A DNA stretch of 64,000 nucleotides from Platerodrilus igneus (taxonomy: Eukaryota > Arthropoda > Insecta > Coleoptera > Lycidae): contig JARFIW010000500.1 of NCBI GenBank assembly GCA_036346225.1, forward strand, positions 2,604,001 through 2,668,000, written 5' to 3'. Both the position numbers and the translations under genes were made by a program. Position 1 is the first letter of the stretch; each line of letters opens with the position of its first letter. The notes under the pieces were generated by a model. It had not been told where the DNA came from. It made no database searches and saw only the letters and a program-made list of their open reading frames with translations. Of this stretch, positions 10,698 through 22,397 are shown one piece after another.

Positions 10698-12085
10698 CGT
10701 GCCTAGTTCTACTAGACTTCAGTAAAGCGTCTGACACCGTTAGTCGTGTAATTCTTGTTGCTATTATGCACTGTATTGGCTTGCTTTCTGAGAGCTGTAA
10801 TTTGATAAAAACTATCTGAGCTATAGAAAGCACACAGTTAGAGTCGGAGGGACATGGTAGCCTCTGGTGTACCACAAGGTTCCATTTTGGGACCTTTGCT
10901 GTTCATATTGTATACTCAGTGTGTTGAATGTTCTCTTCTATCATCTCAATTGCACATGTATGCTGATGATATTGTAATATATATGCATTTCTTTGTTGTT
11001 GAAATAAAAGAAGCTGCTGCCGCTATAAACTTGGATGAAATATTATAACAATCATTGTTTAAAACTTAATTCAAGCAAATCTGCGTTAGTTATATTTGAT
11101 AATGTGAGTGACAGACATTTTGCTTCTAAACATCTAGATCTATTCATTGAAGGAGAGTTGTTGCCAAAAGTAGATACTGTTAAACTATTGGGATTAACCA
11201 TTGATACGAATTTAATTTTACTCAGCACATAACTAGTCGTTTAAAGGTGGCGTATGGCAACTTGAAAACTTTGTTTAATAATCGAGATATATTAAGTGCA
11301 TCGACAAAAACAACACTATGCAAGTCATTGGTTTTATCGTGTGTAGATTATGCTGATGTAGTATATGGCCCGTGCTTAAGATCTGTCGATATTAACAGAA
11401 TTCAGAAATTACAAAGTACCTGTCTTAGGTTGATTCATGGCTCGAGAAAGTATGATCGCATTAGTTGTAAAAGAGCTAAATCTAAATGGCTAACCATGTT
11501 TGAAAGACCAAACCTGCATGCTGCAGCTCTATTTCATTCAATCATAATCAATAAAGCTCCACAATATCTGTATGATAAGATCACCTTTTGAATAGACGTA
11601 CATAATATAAATGTTCGACCTAAGGGAAGTTTGACACCTCCTTTTCACCATACTGAACTATTTAAACGTTCATATACGTACAATATAGTAAAACTGTATA
11701 ATTCAATAGTGGATGAAATTAAATCGGTAGGCATAATAAGATTTAAAAAATTAATGTATCAAAAGCTTTTTTGAGATGCATCTTTTGCTTTTATTGTTTG
11801 TACTGTAAATTTATAGGTTATTACTTATGTGAAATGTGCTTTTTTGTTTTTCTTTTTTTTTTGTACACATTATTTTTGGCTTTTTGTTTCTTGTGTTTAA
11901 GTTTTACAATTGCAAATGCGGGTTAAGTGGAAGAACATCTAGTAGTTTTGCTACCAAGATGAACTTCGCCCATTGTTTCTTAAATTTATTCTTGTTCATA
12001 TTTTTTTTCTTTGGTTTATATTTATACTGTATAAATCAATTTAAGCCAATAAAGACCTTTATTAATAATAACAATAACTACATTA
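10698..12085 (+). mobile_element. Jockey/CR1-group non-LTR retrotransposon, 3' RT fragment
   Basis: The fragment starts inside an RT domain: LLDFSKASDTVS near 10705 (block A with its catalytic Asp), SGVPQGSILGPLLFILY at 10860, MYADDIVIY near 10960 (catalytic YADD), and NNHCLKLNSSKSALVIF at 11040. The thumb and C-terminal region follow: YGNLKTLFNNR, LVLSCVDYADVVYGPCL, RIQKLQSTCLRLIHGSRK to 11591. Frames change near 11045 and 11230. An AT-rich 3' UTR ends with AATAAAGACC near 12050 and short AAT repeats. These blocks are those of Jockey/BS/CR1-like elements rather than RTE. The upstream half is absent and it abuts the end of the P-like transposase. Confidence 0.8.
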
Positions 12086-12423
12086 ATTAAAACTATACTA
12101 ATGCAATATTGCAGCATAAGACTACGCTATATATCTACCTCCACTATATTTATAATAGAATCAGAAGCAAATTAACTAAAACAGAGTTATTTGGTAATCA
12201 GTAATATTGTATTTGTATATAGTTTTGTGTTACACTGCGCATTTGTTTGTGTATTTTTGAATTAAAAATATCAAATATCACATAACATCTATTTTTTTAA
12301 CAGTAAACCCTGTTTGTGGTGTCACCATATTAATAAAAACTATTCAACATTTATTATATTTATGTGGTGTAAATATTATTCTAACGTTTCCAAACGTCAA
12401 TTTGAATTATCTAAAAAATAGTT
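12086..12423. other. AT-rich spacer, no recognised feature
   Basis: I see no coding frame, repeat family member or RNA gene between the end of the Jockey-like fragment and the RTE tail. The sequence is about three quarters A+T by eye. Confidence 0.5.
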
Positions 12424-13273
12424 CATCTCATCATCATCATCATTAGGTCTTCAGTCCTAGAACTAGTTGGACGCGTACCCTCATTGTTTCCTAGTCTCAA
12501 CCAACCTACATATTTCACTGAAATTTGCTCAGTCTGCATCTATCCCTATCTGTGTGCGAAAGTCTTATGTCCGTCTACCTCTACCTCTCTTTTCCTATCT
12601 CTGCTTATAGTATATCCCGTATTATTCCCCAGAAATGCCTTAGAACGTATCCTGTCTTTCTATTTCTCCTATTTTTTCATTTTTCACAGATATCTTTATT
12701 CTCTACCATTTCTATAACCTATTTGTTATAAACTTTGTCTGTCCATGCTACCATCCCCATACATCTGAAACACAACATTCTAGAAGGATTCTATCTCTTT
12801 CTGTCTGCTTTTCCTGCTGCCCCTATTTCATAGATGTACTGTGCTGTGCTCGACACTATGCTTTGAACAGTTTCCTTCTTCTATCTATGTCCATTGTCTT
12901 TGAACATAGCTGCTGTTCTTTCTTATTTGATGCAGTTCGGTCACCTTCTATTGTTTTACAGTTTATACCCTATTTCTCTGATATTTAGTGGTGTGTGAAG
13001 GAGGGGTAAGCAGCCTTTGCCAAGTTCACCCAGCACTTGAACCTTTGTCGAATTAATAGTTATTCTAATTTATCCTTTCGCACAATCAACATTAGTTCAA
13101 AATATTTCACAACCAACACCTGTAGTTGTTATAATAATCATCAGATTTAAGAGCACTTATTTTTTCGTCCTTGGGTTTTACGTCTTGAAACTGGTTGAAC
13201 TTGTACCTCAGCTTATTTATGTTCTGAGCTATCCTACCCAGTTCCCTGCAATTCTCACAACAGCTTATATACA

Positions 13274-13508
13274 TTACATGTGATTTTCCAATGCTCCACC
13301 CGAAGGTACTACACTGGCCAGGAAGCGAGTTTTTGTTACCTGGAAAATTTTGAATTTTGCCGAACCCTTGCTGTTCCAAACAAGGTAGGGATCTTTAACG
13401 TGCGTGACAACACTCACACACGGGACCTCCATTTTACCTCTCATCCGAACGAGGGTGTATTTTTGGGCGTAGTAGTGACACACATACCACTACGCCACGG
13501 AGCCGCCT
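13274..13508 (-). repeat. tRNA-derived SINE with target-site duplication, internally deleted
   Basis: Minus-strand SINE. The head GGCGGCTCCGTGGCGTAGTGG carries an A-box-like element at the right end; the B-box part is deleted. The body includes the CACGTTAAAGATCCC block, and the tail ends in TCACATGTAA. A perfect 14-bp duplication, ACAGCTTATATACA, flanks it (13260-13273 and 13509-13522). It sits inside the second C-terminal repeat of RTE copy A. The copy at 35463-35757 occupies the same site in another RTE copy, so one insertion was amplified with its host. Confidence 0.85.
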
Positions 13509-13679
13509 ACAGCTTATATACAGCTCGATTCCCTTCTATTGTTTTCTAATTATATGCCCTATTTTACCGAGATTCAGTGGTATGTGAAGAGGGTTAAGCA
13601 GTCTGTGGCTGCCAAGGATCCCCAACACTTAGACATTTGCCGTTTTAATAGTTTTCCTGTAAATCCTCTCGCACAATTA

Positions 13680-14100
13680 ACATTAGTTTAGAGTATTACA
13701 AAACCAATATCTGTAGTTGTTTATAGTAGTCGCCATGTTTAAGTACTATTATTTTTGTCATTAGTTTTTCCATCTTGCAACTAGTTGGAAGCGTACCTCA
13801 ATTGATTTCTATTCTGAGCTAGCCTGCACAGCCTACATCTTTTAATATCTGTGTGCAGTAGTCTAACATAGGTCTACCTCTACTTCTGCTTTTTCCTATC
13901 TCTGCTTTTAATATATTCCACACTATTCCCTCATGTCTTAGTATGTGGCCTATCATCATATCTCTTCTATTTTTTGCTGTTTTCCACATACTTCTTTCTT
14001 CCCCTACCACTTCTAGTACCTCTTTGTTCTTAACTTTGTCTGTCCATGATATCTTCATCATACGAATATAGCATCGCATTTCAAAAGCTTCTCTTTCTCT
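13680..14100 (-). pseudogene. RTE C-terminal domain, copy A (first of three repeats)
   Basis: The frame 14079-13819 encodes MKISWTDKVKNKEVL, then IGHILRHEGI and RSRGRPMLDYCTQI, the signature C-terminal region of RTE elements. The following bases to about 13680 are the end of the ORF and start of the 3' UTR. Decayed copies of this domain recur downstream within the same element. Confidence 0.75.
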
Positions 14101-14371
14101 TGTCCGCTTCTCCTACTGTCGAGGCTTCACAGCCGTACAGTGCTGTGCACCACACATATGTTCTAAGCAATCTTTTCCTTGTTTTTATGTTTATTGTCTT
14201 TGAACACAGTAGTTGCTTTTTCTTGTAAAATGTAGCACGACCTTGTGCTAATCTTTGTTTTATATCTTTTGTGCTTTTCCCATCTTGCGTTATATGACTT
14301 CCTAGGTAGCAGAAATTTTTAACCTCTTGTAAGTTCTCGTTACTTATTTGTATTCTTGTTTTCGAATTATC

Positions 14372-15470
14372 TTACCCTCTTTTACATACTAGAACTTTAG
14401 TTTTATTTTTGTTAATTTTCATACCATATTTCTCCGTTAGAACTGTTTCCATTTCATTAAGAGAAGCTTCTAACTCTTCTTTGCTAGATGTTAATACCGC
14501 TATATCATCTGCAAATCTAAGCATATTAATCTTTTGTCCCTGCATATTAATTCCAAATGTCTTCCTGCATTTGACAGTATTCATTACCTATTCTACGTAC
14601 AAGTTAAAAGTTAATGGGGATAAGGCACATTCCTGTCTCACCCCTTTCCTAATATTTACTTCTCTACTTTCTTGCTTTAATTCTTACCGCCGTTTGCTCT
14701 TTGTATAAGCTATGTACTATCCGTCTGTCCTTAAAGCTCATTCCAATCTTTTTGAGTATTTCAAACATTTTTTTCCATTTTACAATATCGAATGCCTTTT
14801 TCCAGATCTACAAACCCTATATATATACGCTTTCCCCCTTCTCTATTGTTTTCTCCATTATCACCCTCACAGCTAAAATAGCCTTCCGTGTTGCCCTGTT
14901 GCGCCTAAACTCAAATTGATCTTTTCCCAGTATTTCTTCAGCTCGTTTTTCCATTCATCTTTGTACAATTCTAGTTAATATTTTTGAAACGTGTGTTGTC
15001 AAACTTATTGTTCGAAAATTTTCACATCTACCCGCGCCTTTTTTTTTTGGTATAGTTACTATGACGTTACGTTTGAAATCTTTGGGTATCTCGCCTGTCT
15101 CATACATATAGCTTACAAGTCGGAAGAAACGTTCTGTTACTGCTTGTCCAACGGCTTTTAGAGTTTCTGTTTGCACCTTATCTTTACCCGGCGCCTTACC
15201 ATTTTTCAGACATTGAATGCTAATTCAAACTCATCTCTAAGTATAGGATATCCCAGGTCATCATTTTCAATGTCTGATTCCTGTTCTAGTGCAGTTAGTT
15301 CCTCTCCTGAATATAAATTCCCTATATATTCCTGCCATTTAGCTACTTTCTCTACATTTTCTATAAGGACGTGTCCTTCCGCGTCCCTTATATTTTTGCT
15401 ATATGGTTTTATATCCCTAAAATTCATTCTAATTAATTTGTATGATTCGTCTGTCTTTCCTATTTCCATC
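14372..15470 (-). pseudogene. RTE reverse transcriptase, copy A
   Basis: The linker region (15469-15206) leads into RT blocks: LVSYMYETGEIPKDFKRNV, then VTIPKKKGAGRCENFRTISL at 15176-14955. After broken sequence comes MLRFADDIAVL at 14584-14372, the catalytic FADD, then MKINKNKTKVLVCKRG. These match RTE-type RTs of insects. Frames are broken between 14955 and 14590. Confidence 0.8.
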
Positions 15471-15764
15471 TTAGTTTGTACCTCTTTGCACTTTTCATCA
15501 ATTCATTGTTCTTTAGCTTTCCTGCATTTGCAAATAATTTCTCATTTTATGGCTTTGTATCTCTGTTATGCTGTTTCGTCTGATCTATTTTTGTATTTTC
15601 GTCTTTCTTTTATTAAATTTAGGATATCCTTTGTTATCCATGGTTTCTTATTTTCTTTTTTGTATACCCCAGAATATCTTTGGCCGCCATGTCTAGGCTG
15701 GATTTAATGTTATTCCATTCTGTTTCTACTTCCTTAGTATCAGAAATTTTCCCGATATTTTTCA

Positions 15765-16660
15765 TCAATTCATTTGACTTCTTTCAAATCTTTCATGGAT
15801 ATCTTTATCTTTTAGCTTCTCAATGTCAATGTGCCTTTTTCCGTTCCTTTTATTCAGATTTTTAAACTTAAGTGCGGCCTTCATAATTACGATGTTGTGG
15901 TCGGTGTCTATATCTGCTTCCGGGTAGCTTCTACAGTTTTTTACTTGATTTCTAAACCGTTGTCTAACAATAATGTAATCTATTTGATATCTTCCTATAT
16001 CTCCTGGCATCTTCCACGTGTATCGTCTTCTAGCATGATGTTGAAATAATGTATTTGTTATGGTTAAGTTGTTCTTGTCGCAAAATTCGACCAGTCTATT
16101 TCCCCTGTCATTTCTCGTGGTTAAACCAAATAAACCTACTATCGCTTCTTACCTACCACTACATTAAAATCCCCCGCAATTATTAAATTTGCATGTCCTT
16201 TACGTATCTTAGTAGGTCGCTTCTACCTCTTCCTCACAGTGACTAGAGGTGGGCATGTATACTTGTATTATTACTGTTTTTATCGGTTTAGATTCTAATC
16301 TAACCATGAGTACTCTTTCGTTCTTTTGTAAGTAGTTTTCTACACAGCGTCCTATTTTTTTTCGCATAACTATCCCTACACCCGAATTTCCTCCTCTGAT
16401 CCTGTATGAATTATCCTAAAGTCTCCACTCCAAAAATTCCCCGCCTCTGGCCAGCGGACTTCGCTGATTCCTACTATGTCTAGTGCTAACCTATCCATTT
16501 CGAGTTTCAGGTTCTCTAGTTTACCTACTTGTTTCATACTTCTGACATTCCACGCTCCGACTGGCAGAATGTTCAGGATCTTTTGTATACTTTCGGATCG
16601 CATCCCCGAAGTAGTCCCCTTCCGGAGATCCGAATGGGGACTATTTTACTTCCGGAATTT
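15765..16660 (-). pseudogene. RTE endonuclease domain, copy A
   Basis: This is an AP-endonuclease-like domain that nicks target DNA for target-primed reverse transcription. The N-terminal block reads [17 protein letters not shown], with its Asn, then [11 protein letters not shown] with the catalytic Glu. The C-terminal block at 16010-15765 has YQIDYIIVRQRF and DTDHNIVIM; the family motif is SDH, so the catalytic Asp-His pair is kept. The middle is disrupted by frameshifts. In the duplicate at 21728-22210 the N-terminal 160 codons are open, and the two copies differ by homopolymer lengths. Confidence 0.8.
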
Positions 16661-16873
16661 TTTACCCCAGAGGACGTCATCATCATTCATATCAATTTGA
16701 GTACGCTGTGTACTTGGGAGATAATGTGGTGGTTTTCTGTTGCCTTCCACATCGCAGTAGTGTGTCTTAGAATGCCATACCGACCCCTATGGTCTCTGCC
16801 ACTCTAAGTACCGAAAAAGCTGCTGCCTTTTTTCGGGGACCTGTCTTAGTCTGGTTCCTCACTAAAGACCCAG

Positions 16874-17933
16874 ATTTTAAATATTCCTCCGAATATTGAC
16901 TAGTTTTTCTTGCTTGTACCACTCATTTTACTATAGGCTATAAGAAATAAATATAAAATCAATTAAAAACTAAAATTAATGTATGTGTTATAATGTGATA
17001 TAGAGTAAACGTATACTAAAAAATGTATATTTATTTAAATGTATATAACACATTTACTACACTCCTACCGCAAAATAACATATTTTTTTCATTTGACAAA
17101 ATTTTCTGGATAATTATGCTTCTAAAATTGAAATAAATAAAAATAAAATCAAATACTTACGAATAATATCTATACAATGTATATATTTATTAAATCAACG
17201 AGCTTTTACAACAGTAGTGACGGACACTTACTTGATTAACATCACCTGAATGTTGTGAAACACTACAGAAGTTGCGATGGGCCATTCAGGTGCGAACAAC
17301 TGCGTTGTTTAACGAGATTTTAATACGTACGGGTTCCCCGCTGAACCTACCGTCTGCCGCAGAGAAGTTTACTTGACGACGCCAAACACTCAGTTGATAT
17401 TTTGGTCTTGTCAAGCGAAATTATACCTAATAATTATTTATTTTTTCGTTAAATTTAGCACCGAAATCTAGCATTGCATCTAAATGGCCCGGAGCGAAAG
17501 GGATAAACTCGTGTCGAGTCCATTTTCGAATTGCCTTCCTTAACAATCAAATTGCCCCCCTTTGGGGCGTGGGCCACACGTTGGAAAACTCAGCCTTAGA
17601 CTATTTCTTCTTTGTAGAATTTTTAAAGCCACTCGAATTTATCAATTAAATATTAACATTTAGATGATTTATTATACATGGGCGCTTTGTTAACCAAACC
17701 CTTTGGAAAGGCGATTTTATTTTGTTTGGAAATGAAATGCAATATTCAAAATAATTTGAAAATTAGGTATCAAGATATTTTGGAGGAAAGCTTACTTCAA
17801 GTGTTGACAAATTGTATCTATATACAGATCTTATATTTTAACAAGATAGCGACATCTCACTCTACCAAATATACCTTAACTTAGTTTAAAATTGTATTGA
17901 ATTGGTCCGCTAATAAGTATTTTATAGAACGCG
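16874..17933. other. unrecognised segment, first duplicate
   Basis: No family was recognised. The part 17210-17600 is distinctly richer in G+C than its surroundings. It contains a perfect 10-base inverted repeat, CACCTGAATG at 17243-17252 with CATTCAGGTG at 17283-17292, and a run of Cs and Gs near 17560. In the second duplicate the frame 22702-22980 stays open for 92 codons, but here it is broken by one base, so I do not call a gene. It could be part of an unknown element. It recurs at 22398-23463. Confidence 0.4.
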
Positions 17934-18293
17934 AGTTACGTTTCGGGCCTTGGGAGCAGTGTTTTAAAACTTCTCCAAAACTTCGCAACAATTTATTTAC
18001 TTAAACAAAAATTAATATGGAATTTTGACAACTTGGTATAAATTATTCTAAGTCGAAAATAAAATATTAATTGAACTATTATGAGTCGCCTAAGCAAACT
18101 GTAAGGTTAAAGCTGAATACTTTGACTGACTACTTGGTCTTGGGACTCCCGGGGTATTTATATTGTCCCTGCCCTCACAATTCTGTGGGAACTTGCAGAG
18201 CGCATGTCTGCTTATTTCTTATTGATTTCTAATAATTTCCTATTAGATTCTATTTTATAATACATTACATATAAAGATTGGGGATACATAACT
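17934..18293 (-). repeat. solo LTR of a 17.6/297-like gypsy element, first duplicate
   Basis: On the minus strand it starts AGTTATGTATCCCC and ends ...CGTAACT, with the 4-bp target duplication CGCG at 17930-17933 and 18294-18297. The middle resembles the LTRs at 31829-32394 and 47327-47893 (TATTTATA promoter-like box near 18155, GACTGAC and CTTGCAGA blocks). No internal sequence is present, which is the usual result of recombination between two LTRs. Confidence 0.7.
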
Positions 18294-18378
18294 CGCGTAC
18301 CAAAATGAAAAAAAGCTAATAAACCACCCTTAAAGAGCTAAACAAACCCTAAGAGGTATGATTGCGAAAACATGAAAT

Positions 18379-18474
18379 TGGTTTCCTTTGGAGAAATGTG
18401 AAGAAATTGCAGAATCTATGCCAAAACTAATTATGGCTGTTATTGAAGCAATAGGAGACGTAACTACATATTAA
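18379..18474 (+). pseudogene. Tc1-like transposase C-terminus, first duplicate
   Basis: A 31-codon piece reads WFPLEKCEEIAESMPKLIM and ends ...IEAIGDVTTY followed by TAA. It fits the end of Tc1/mariner transposases, where a C..L.ESMP.R..AVI.A.GG.T.Y pattern precedes the stop. No catalytic DDE part is seen upstream, so only this tail survives. The match is short and the call rests on the ESMP..I.AVIEA pattern. Confidence 0.5.
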
Positions 18475-19139
18475 CTTGAAAGTTCTTTGTACATTTTTAT
18501 AGGATTTTTTATTGTAATATGTAGTTGTCATTTTATGTTTCAGCAAATATTTTGTTTTCATTTAGTTATTACGTTATTCAATTTATATTTACGAAAATGT
18601 ATTCATCATAACTATAATTAAAATACAAATATACAAGTTTGATAATTAGAACTTTTCGGTAAATAGAAAAGCTAAACTTAATTTTGTTCTGAAACTTCAA
18701 GTTTAGTTGTTAGAGCTCGTATTCTGATATTTCTACAATAGTTTCAACGGTTGTGAGTTTCATTCGGAATTCGGACCCTTAAATATTTTTAATTAATTTT
18801 TTAACTTAACACTTAATTGGCTACAAGAGTAAAATATCATTTTGCTAGCAGTTATTGCGGACGTATTTATACACTCAATGGTTTTACGTAAATTCTAAAA
18901 CTGGGTTGATTTTAAAATAATTTTTAAACAGCTTAACACCATTCCAAAACAGTAAAGTATCAGTTTGCTGATGGTTTTAACCTATTTTTTTAATGCGTTT
19001 TTATACGTTGTTACAGGTATGGTTGATCGCTTGCCTGAACAGAAGGCGCAATATATAAAACAGTATTTACAAATGGAATAATATAATAATTTGTCGTGTT
19101 TGAACATATTAGTTGCTTATTCTTGTTAGTGCAGCACAG
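18475..19139. other. AT-rich spacer, no recognised gene
   Basis: There is no recognisable family here. A TACAG acceptor-like site near 19017 precedes a 20-codon open frame (MVDRLPEQKAQYIKQYLQME, stop at 19081). This could be a terminal exon or chance. It is repeated at 24012-24659. Confidence 0.35.
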
Positions 19140-19716
19140 TCTTACGGTAATCTTTGTTTTATATCTTTGCACTTTTCCCATCTTGATTTATTAGACTACC
19201 TGGGTAGCAGAAATCTTTAACCTTTTGTTAAGTTCTCGTTTTCATTTGTATTCTGGTTTTTGACCCATTTCCCTACCTTAGATACTGGTGTACTTCAGTG
19301 TTATTTTTGTTAATTTTCATATCGTATCTCTCTGTTAGTACTGTTTCCATTTCATTAAGAGCTTCTTCTAACTCTTCCTTGTTAGATGCTAATATCGCTG
19401 TATCATCTGCAAATTTAGGCATATCAATCGCTTGTTTCTGCATAATAATTTCAAACGTTGTTCTGCATTTAATAGTATTAATTGTGTCTTCGATATACAA
19501 GTTAAAATTAACAGTGATAATGCACATCTCTGTCTCATCACTTTCCTAATATTTACTTGTCTACATTAATGCTGTAATTCTATTAGAACTGTTTGCTCTT
19601 ACTATAAGCTATATACTATCTGTCTATCCTTAAAATTCATTCTAATCTTTTTAGTATTTCGAACATTTTTCTATTTTACATTGTCGAATGCTTTTTCCAG
19701 ACACAAACCCTATAAA
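19140..19716 (-). mobile_element. RTE RT fragment, first duplicate
   Basis: The minus-strand frame 19527-19273 holds MPKFADDTAILASNKEELEE and YDMKINKN, the RTE catalytic and following blocks. It belongs to a different, more diverged RTE copy than A-C (FADDT rather than FADDI). Near 19705 the similarity to the second duplicate changes abruptly from near-identical to poor. Confidence 0.75.
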
Positions 19717-20805
19717 AGAATCTGTAGGCTATAATTCCATTACAACTTATGTTCGAAGTACCTCAATTTAAGAATTGTAGAAACTAGAACAGGAAAATGC
19801 TTGCAAGCTTCAGACCTAGACCAAAATGTAAATAAACAAATTAGTGGGCTTTAAAAGGAGACTAGGTAATTAGGTTAATTCAGTTCTAACAAAAAAGAAA
19901 TAAACTGAAAACAGTGTTTACAAAACTCCCGCAGTCTCCATTGCCAGAAACGAGAAATATCTGTTCCAACAAGAAGATCTTTAAAGATTCATATACGAAG
20001 GAACCCTTCAACCTCACCAAGAAGTGTACGGCAAATACTTGTAAAATTTCGAACCGACCGTGTCGGAATAAACAAGGCAATGGATCAAGTAAAACATTTA
20101 AAATAGACAGCAACAAACCGTTAGCCCAGGTGACCATTTTACAGATAGCTGTCAATATTAAGAATTCATCCTGCACAAATGCCTTATCACAGTTACAGAG
20201 TTTAACGCCTCATAATCTGAAAGTTATCACCATAACCTGAGAAATTCTTTTCAGCACTCTAAAGCTTATGTCAATAACTTCACAAAGAATTCAATCATTA
20301 TAATATTTTACTGAAAAATTATGGTTTCTAATATTTCATGTTTAACAAAACTATTTTAAAAATCATACTACGTTAATAAACTTGGTTAATGAACATTTTT
20401 AATACGATTAATAAATATTAGAAATTATAAGAATCAATTAATTTTTATTTGTATAGATTTAAATCTAGTTGTTTGTTCAATTTTGCTTTAAGTTTCAATA
20501 ATTATATTGAAAATTACCAAAGATTTACTTAAATTGGCTTAAAACTCCTCACAAATGTTGGTCAAAATTATAAATAAAAGACAAAAATTTCATTGGATAG
20601 CTGGATATAACTTGCATTGAAATTCTCAAGTACAAATACTGTTAATCAAAATAAATATGAAAGCTCTTACCAGAAAAGTTAAACGGATATAAAATTAAAA
20701 GTAAGCTATCTGTTTCAATAAATACGTACATAATGTACCAGACTGGATAACAACCTTGAATTTAATACTAATAGTATTTTCAACACACAACGGTATTACA
20801 CCGCA
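19717..20805. repeat. degraded version of 25260-26628, with SINE remnant
   Basis: This stretch lines up only loosely with the end of the second tandem unit. Shared landmarks include ACTAGAACAGG, AAATTAGTGGG, CTGTTCCAA, CCGACCGTGTCGG (SINE) and TGGTTTCTAATATT. At its right end ACGTACATAATGTACCAGACTGGATAACA and TTTAATACTAATAGTATTTT match almost exactly. Many differences are small indels and C/G losses. The SINE insertion is present in both, so the difference arose after the duplication or is a sequence-quality problem. The open frames at 19914-20240 and on the opposite strand are probably chance. Confidence 0.6.
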
Positions 20806-22397
20806 CTGTTCTAGTGCAGTTAGTTCCTCTCCTGAATATAAATTCCTATATATTCCTGCCATTTAGCTACTTTCTCTACATTTTCTATAAGGACGTGTCC
20901 TTCCGCGTCCCTTATATTTTTGCTATATGGTTTTATATCCCTAAAATTCATTCTAATTAATTTGTATGATTCGTCTGTCTTTCCTATTTCCATCTTAGTT
21001 TGTACCTCTTTGCACTTTTCATCAATTCATTGTTCTTTAGCTTTCCTGCATTTGCAAATAATTTCTCATTTTATGGCTTTGTATCTCTGTTATGCTGTTT
21101 CGTCTGATCTATTTTTGTATTTTCGTCTTTCTTTTATTAAATTTAGGATATCCTTTGTTATCCATGGTTTCTTATTTTCTTTTTGTATACCCCAGAATAT
21201 CTTTGGCCGCCATGTCTAGGCTGGATTTAATGTTATTCCATTCTGTTTCTACTTCCTTAGTATCAGAAATTTTCCGATATTTTTCATCAATTCATTTGAC
21301 TTCTTTCAAATCTTTCATGGATATCTTTATCTTTAGCTTCTCAATGTCAATGTGCCTTTTTCCGTTCCTTTTATTCAGATTTTAAACTTAAGTGCGGCCT
21401 TCATAATTACGATGTTGTGGTCGGTGTCTATATCTGCTTCCGGGTAGCTTCTACAGTTTTTACTTGATTTCTAAACCGTTGTCTAACAATAATGTAATCT
21501 ATTTGATATCTTCCTATATCTCCTGGCATCTTCCACGTGTATCGTCTTCTAGCATGATGTTGAAATAATGTATTTGTTATGGTTAAGTTGTTCTTGTCGC
21601 AAAATTCGACCAGTCTATTTCCCCTGTCATTTCTCGTGGTTAAACCAAATAAACCTACTATCGCTTCTTACCTACCACTACATTAAAATCCCCCGCAATT
21701 ATTAAATTTGCATGTCCTTTACGTATCTTAGTAGGTCGCTTCTACCTCTTCCTCACAGTGACTAGAGGTGGGCATGTATACTTGTATTATTACTGTTTTT
21801 ATCGGTTTAGATTCTAATCTAACCATGAGTACTCTTTCGTTCTTTTGTAAGTAGTTTTCTACACAGCGTCCTATTTTTTTTCGCATAACTATCCCTACAC
21901 CCGAATTTCCCTCCTCTGATCCTGTATGAATTATCCTAAAGTCTCCACTCCAAAAATCCCCCGCCTCTGGCCAGCGGACTTCGCTGATTCCTACTATGTC
22001 TAGTGCTAACCTATCCATTTCGAGTTTCAGGTTCTCTAGTTTACCTACTTGTTTCATACTTCTGACATTCCACGCTCCGACTGGCAGAATGTTCAGGGAT
22101 CTTTTTGTATACTTTCGGATCGCATCCCCCGAAGTAGTCCCCTTCCGGAGATCCGAATGGGGGACTATTTTACTTCCGGAATTTTTTACCCCAGAGGACG
22201 TCATCATCATTCATATCAATTTGAGTACGCTGTGTACTTGGGAGATAATGTGGTGGTTTTCTGTTGCCTTCCACATCGCAGTAGTGTGTCTTAGAATGCC
22301 ATACCGACCCCTATGGTCTCTGCCACTCTAAGTACCGAAAAAGCTGCTGCCTTTTTTCGGGGACCTGTCTTAGTCTGGTTCCTCACTAAAGACCCAG
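20806..22397 (-). mobile_element. RTE 5' part, copy B (duplicate of copy A)
   Basis: This is the 5' UTR and endonuclease region of the same RTE, cut at 20806 by the duplication junction in the endonuclease-RT linker. The N-terminal endonuclease frame 22210-21728 is open for 160 codons. It holds [42 protein letters not shown] and VIIQVYMPTSSH. The longer open frame compared with copy A comes from run-length differences (for example in the GGGG/CCCC runs). Confidence 0.85.

Larger units (their letters stand above)
12424..16873 (-). mobile_element. RTE-clade non-LTR retrotransposon, near full length (copy A)
   Basis: Read on the minus strand it starts at 16873 with a 5' UTR (shared by copies B and C to nearly the same base). 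It then has an AP-type endonuclease (16660-15765), an RT (about 15470-14372) and the RTE C-terminal domain (14100-13680), and ends at 12424 with an (ATG)n tail next to the sequence ...CTAATGATGATG. RTE elements characteristically end in such short tandem repeats. The 3' portion is odd: the C-terminal/UTR block is present three times in a row (13560-14080, 13085-13560 with a SINE inside, and 12440-13080), each more decayed. Frames are broken throughout. A tandem duplication of the region starts inside it at 15281. Confidence 0.8.

Noticed and set aside
11836..12090. An 84-codon frame as a gene
   Set aside because: It is the T-rich 3' UTR of the Jockey-like fragment, including its polyadenylation-like AATAAA.
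14409..16807. Many plus-strand open frames (for example at 14409, 15171, 16529), and their duplicates
   Set aside because: They are antisense to the RTE ORF; the Ser/Phe/Leu-rich composition is the complement of Lys/Glu-rich RTE coding sequence.
19914..20240. A 108-codon frame as a gene
   Set aside because: It overlaps degraded SINE and tail sequence whose better copy (25260-26628) has no such frame.
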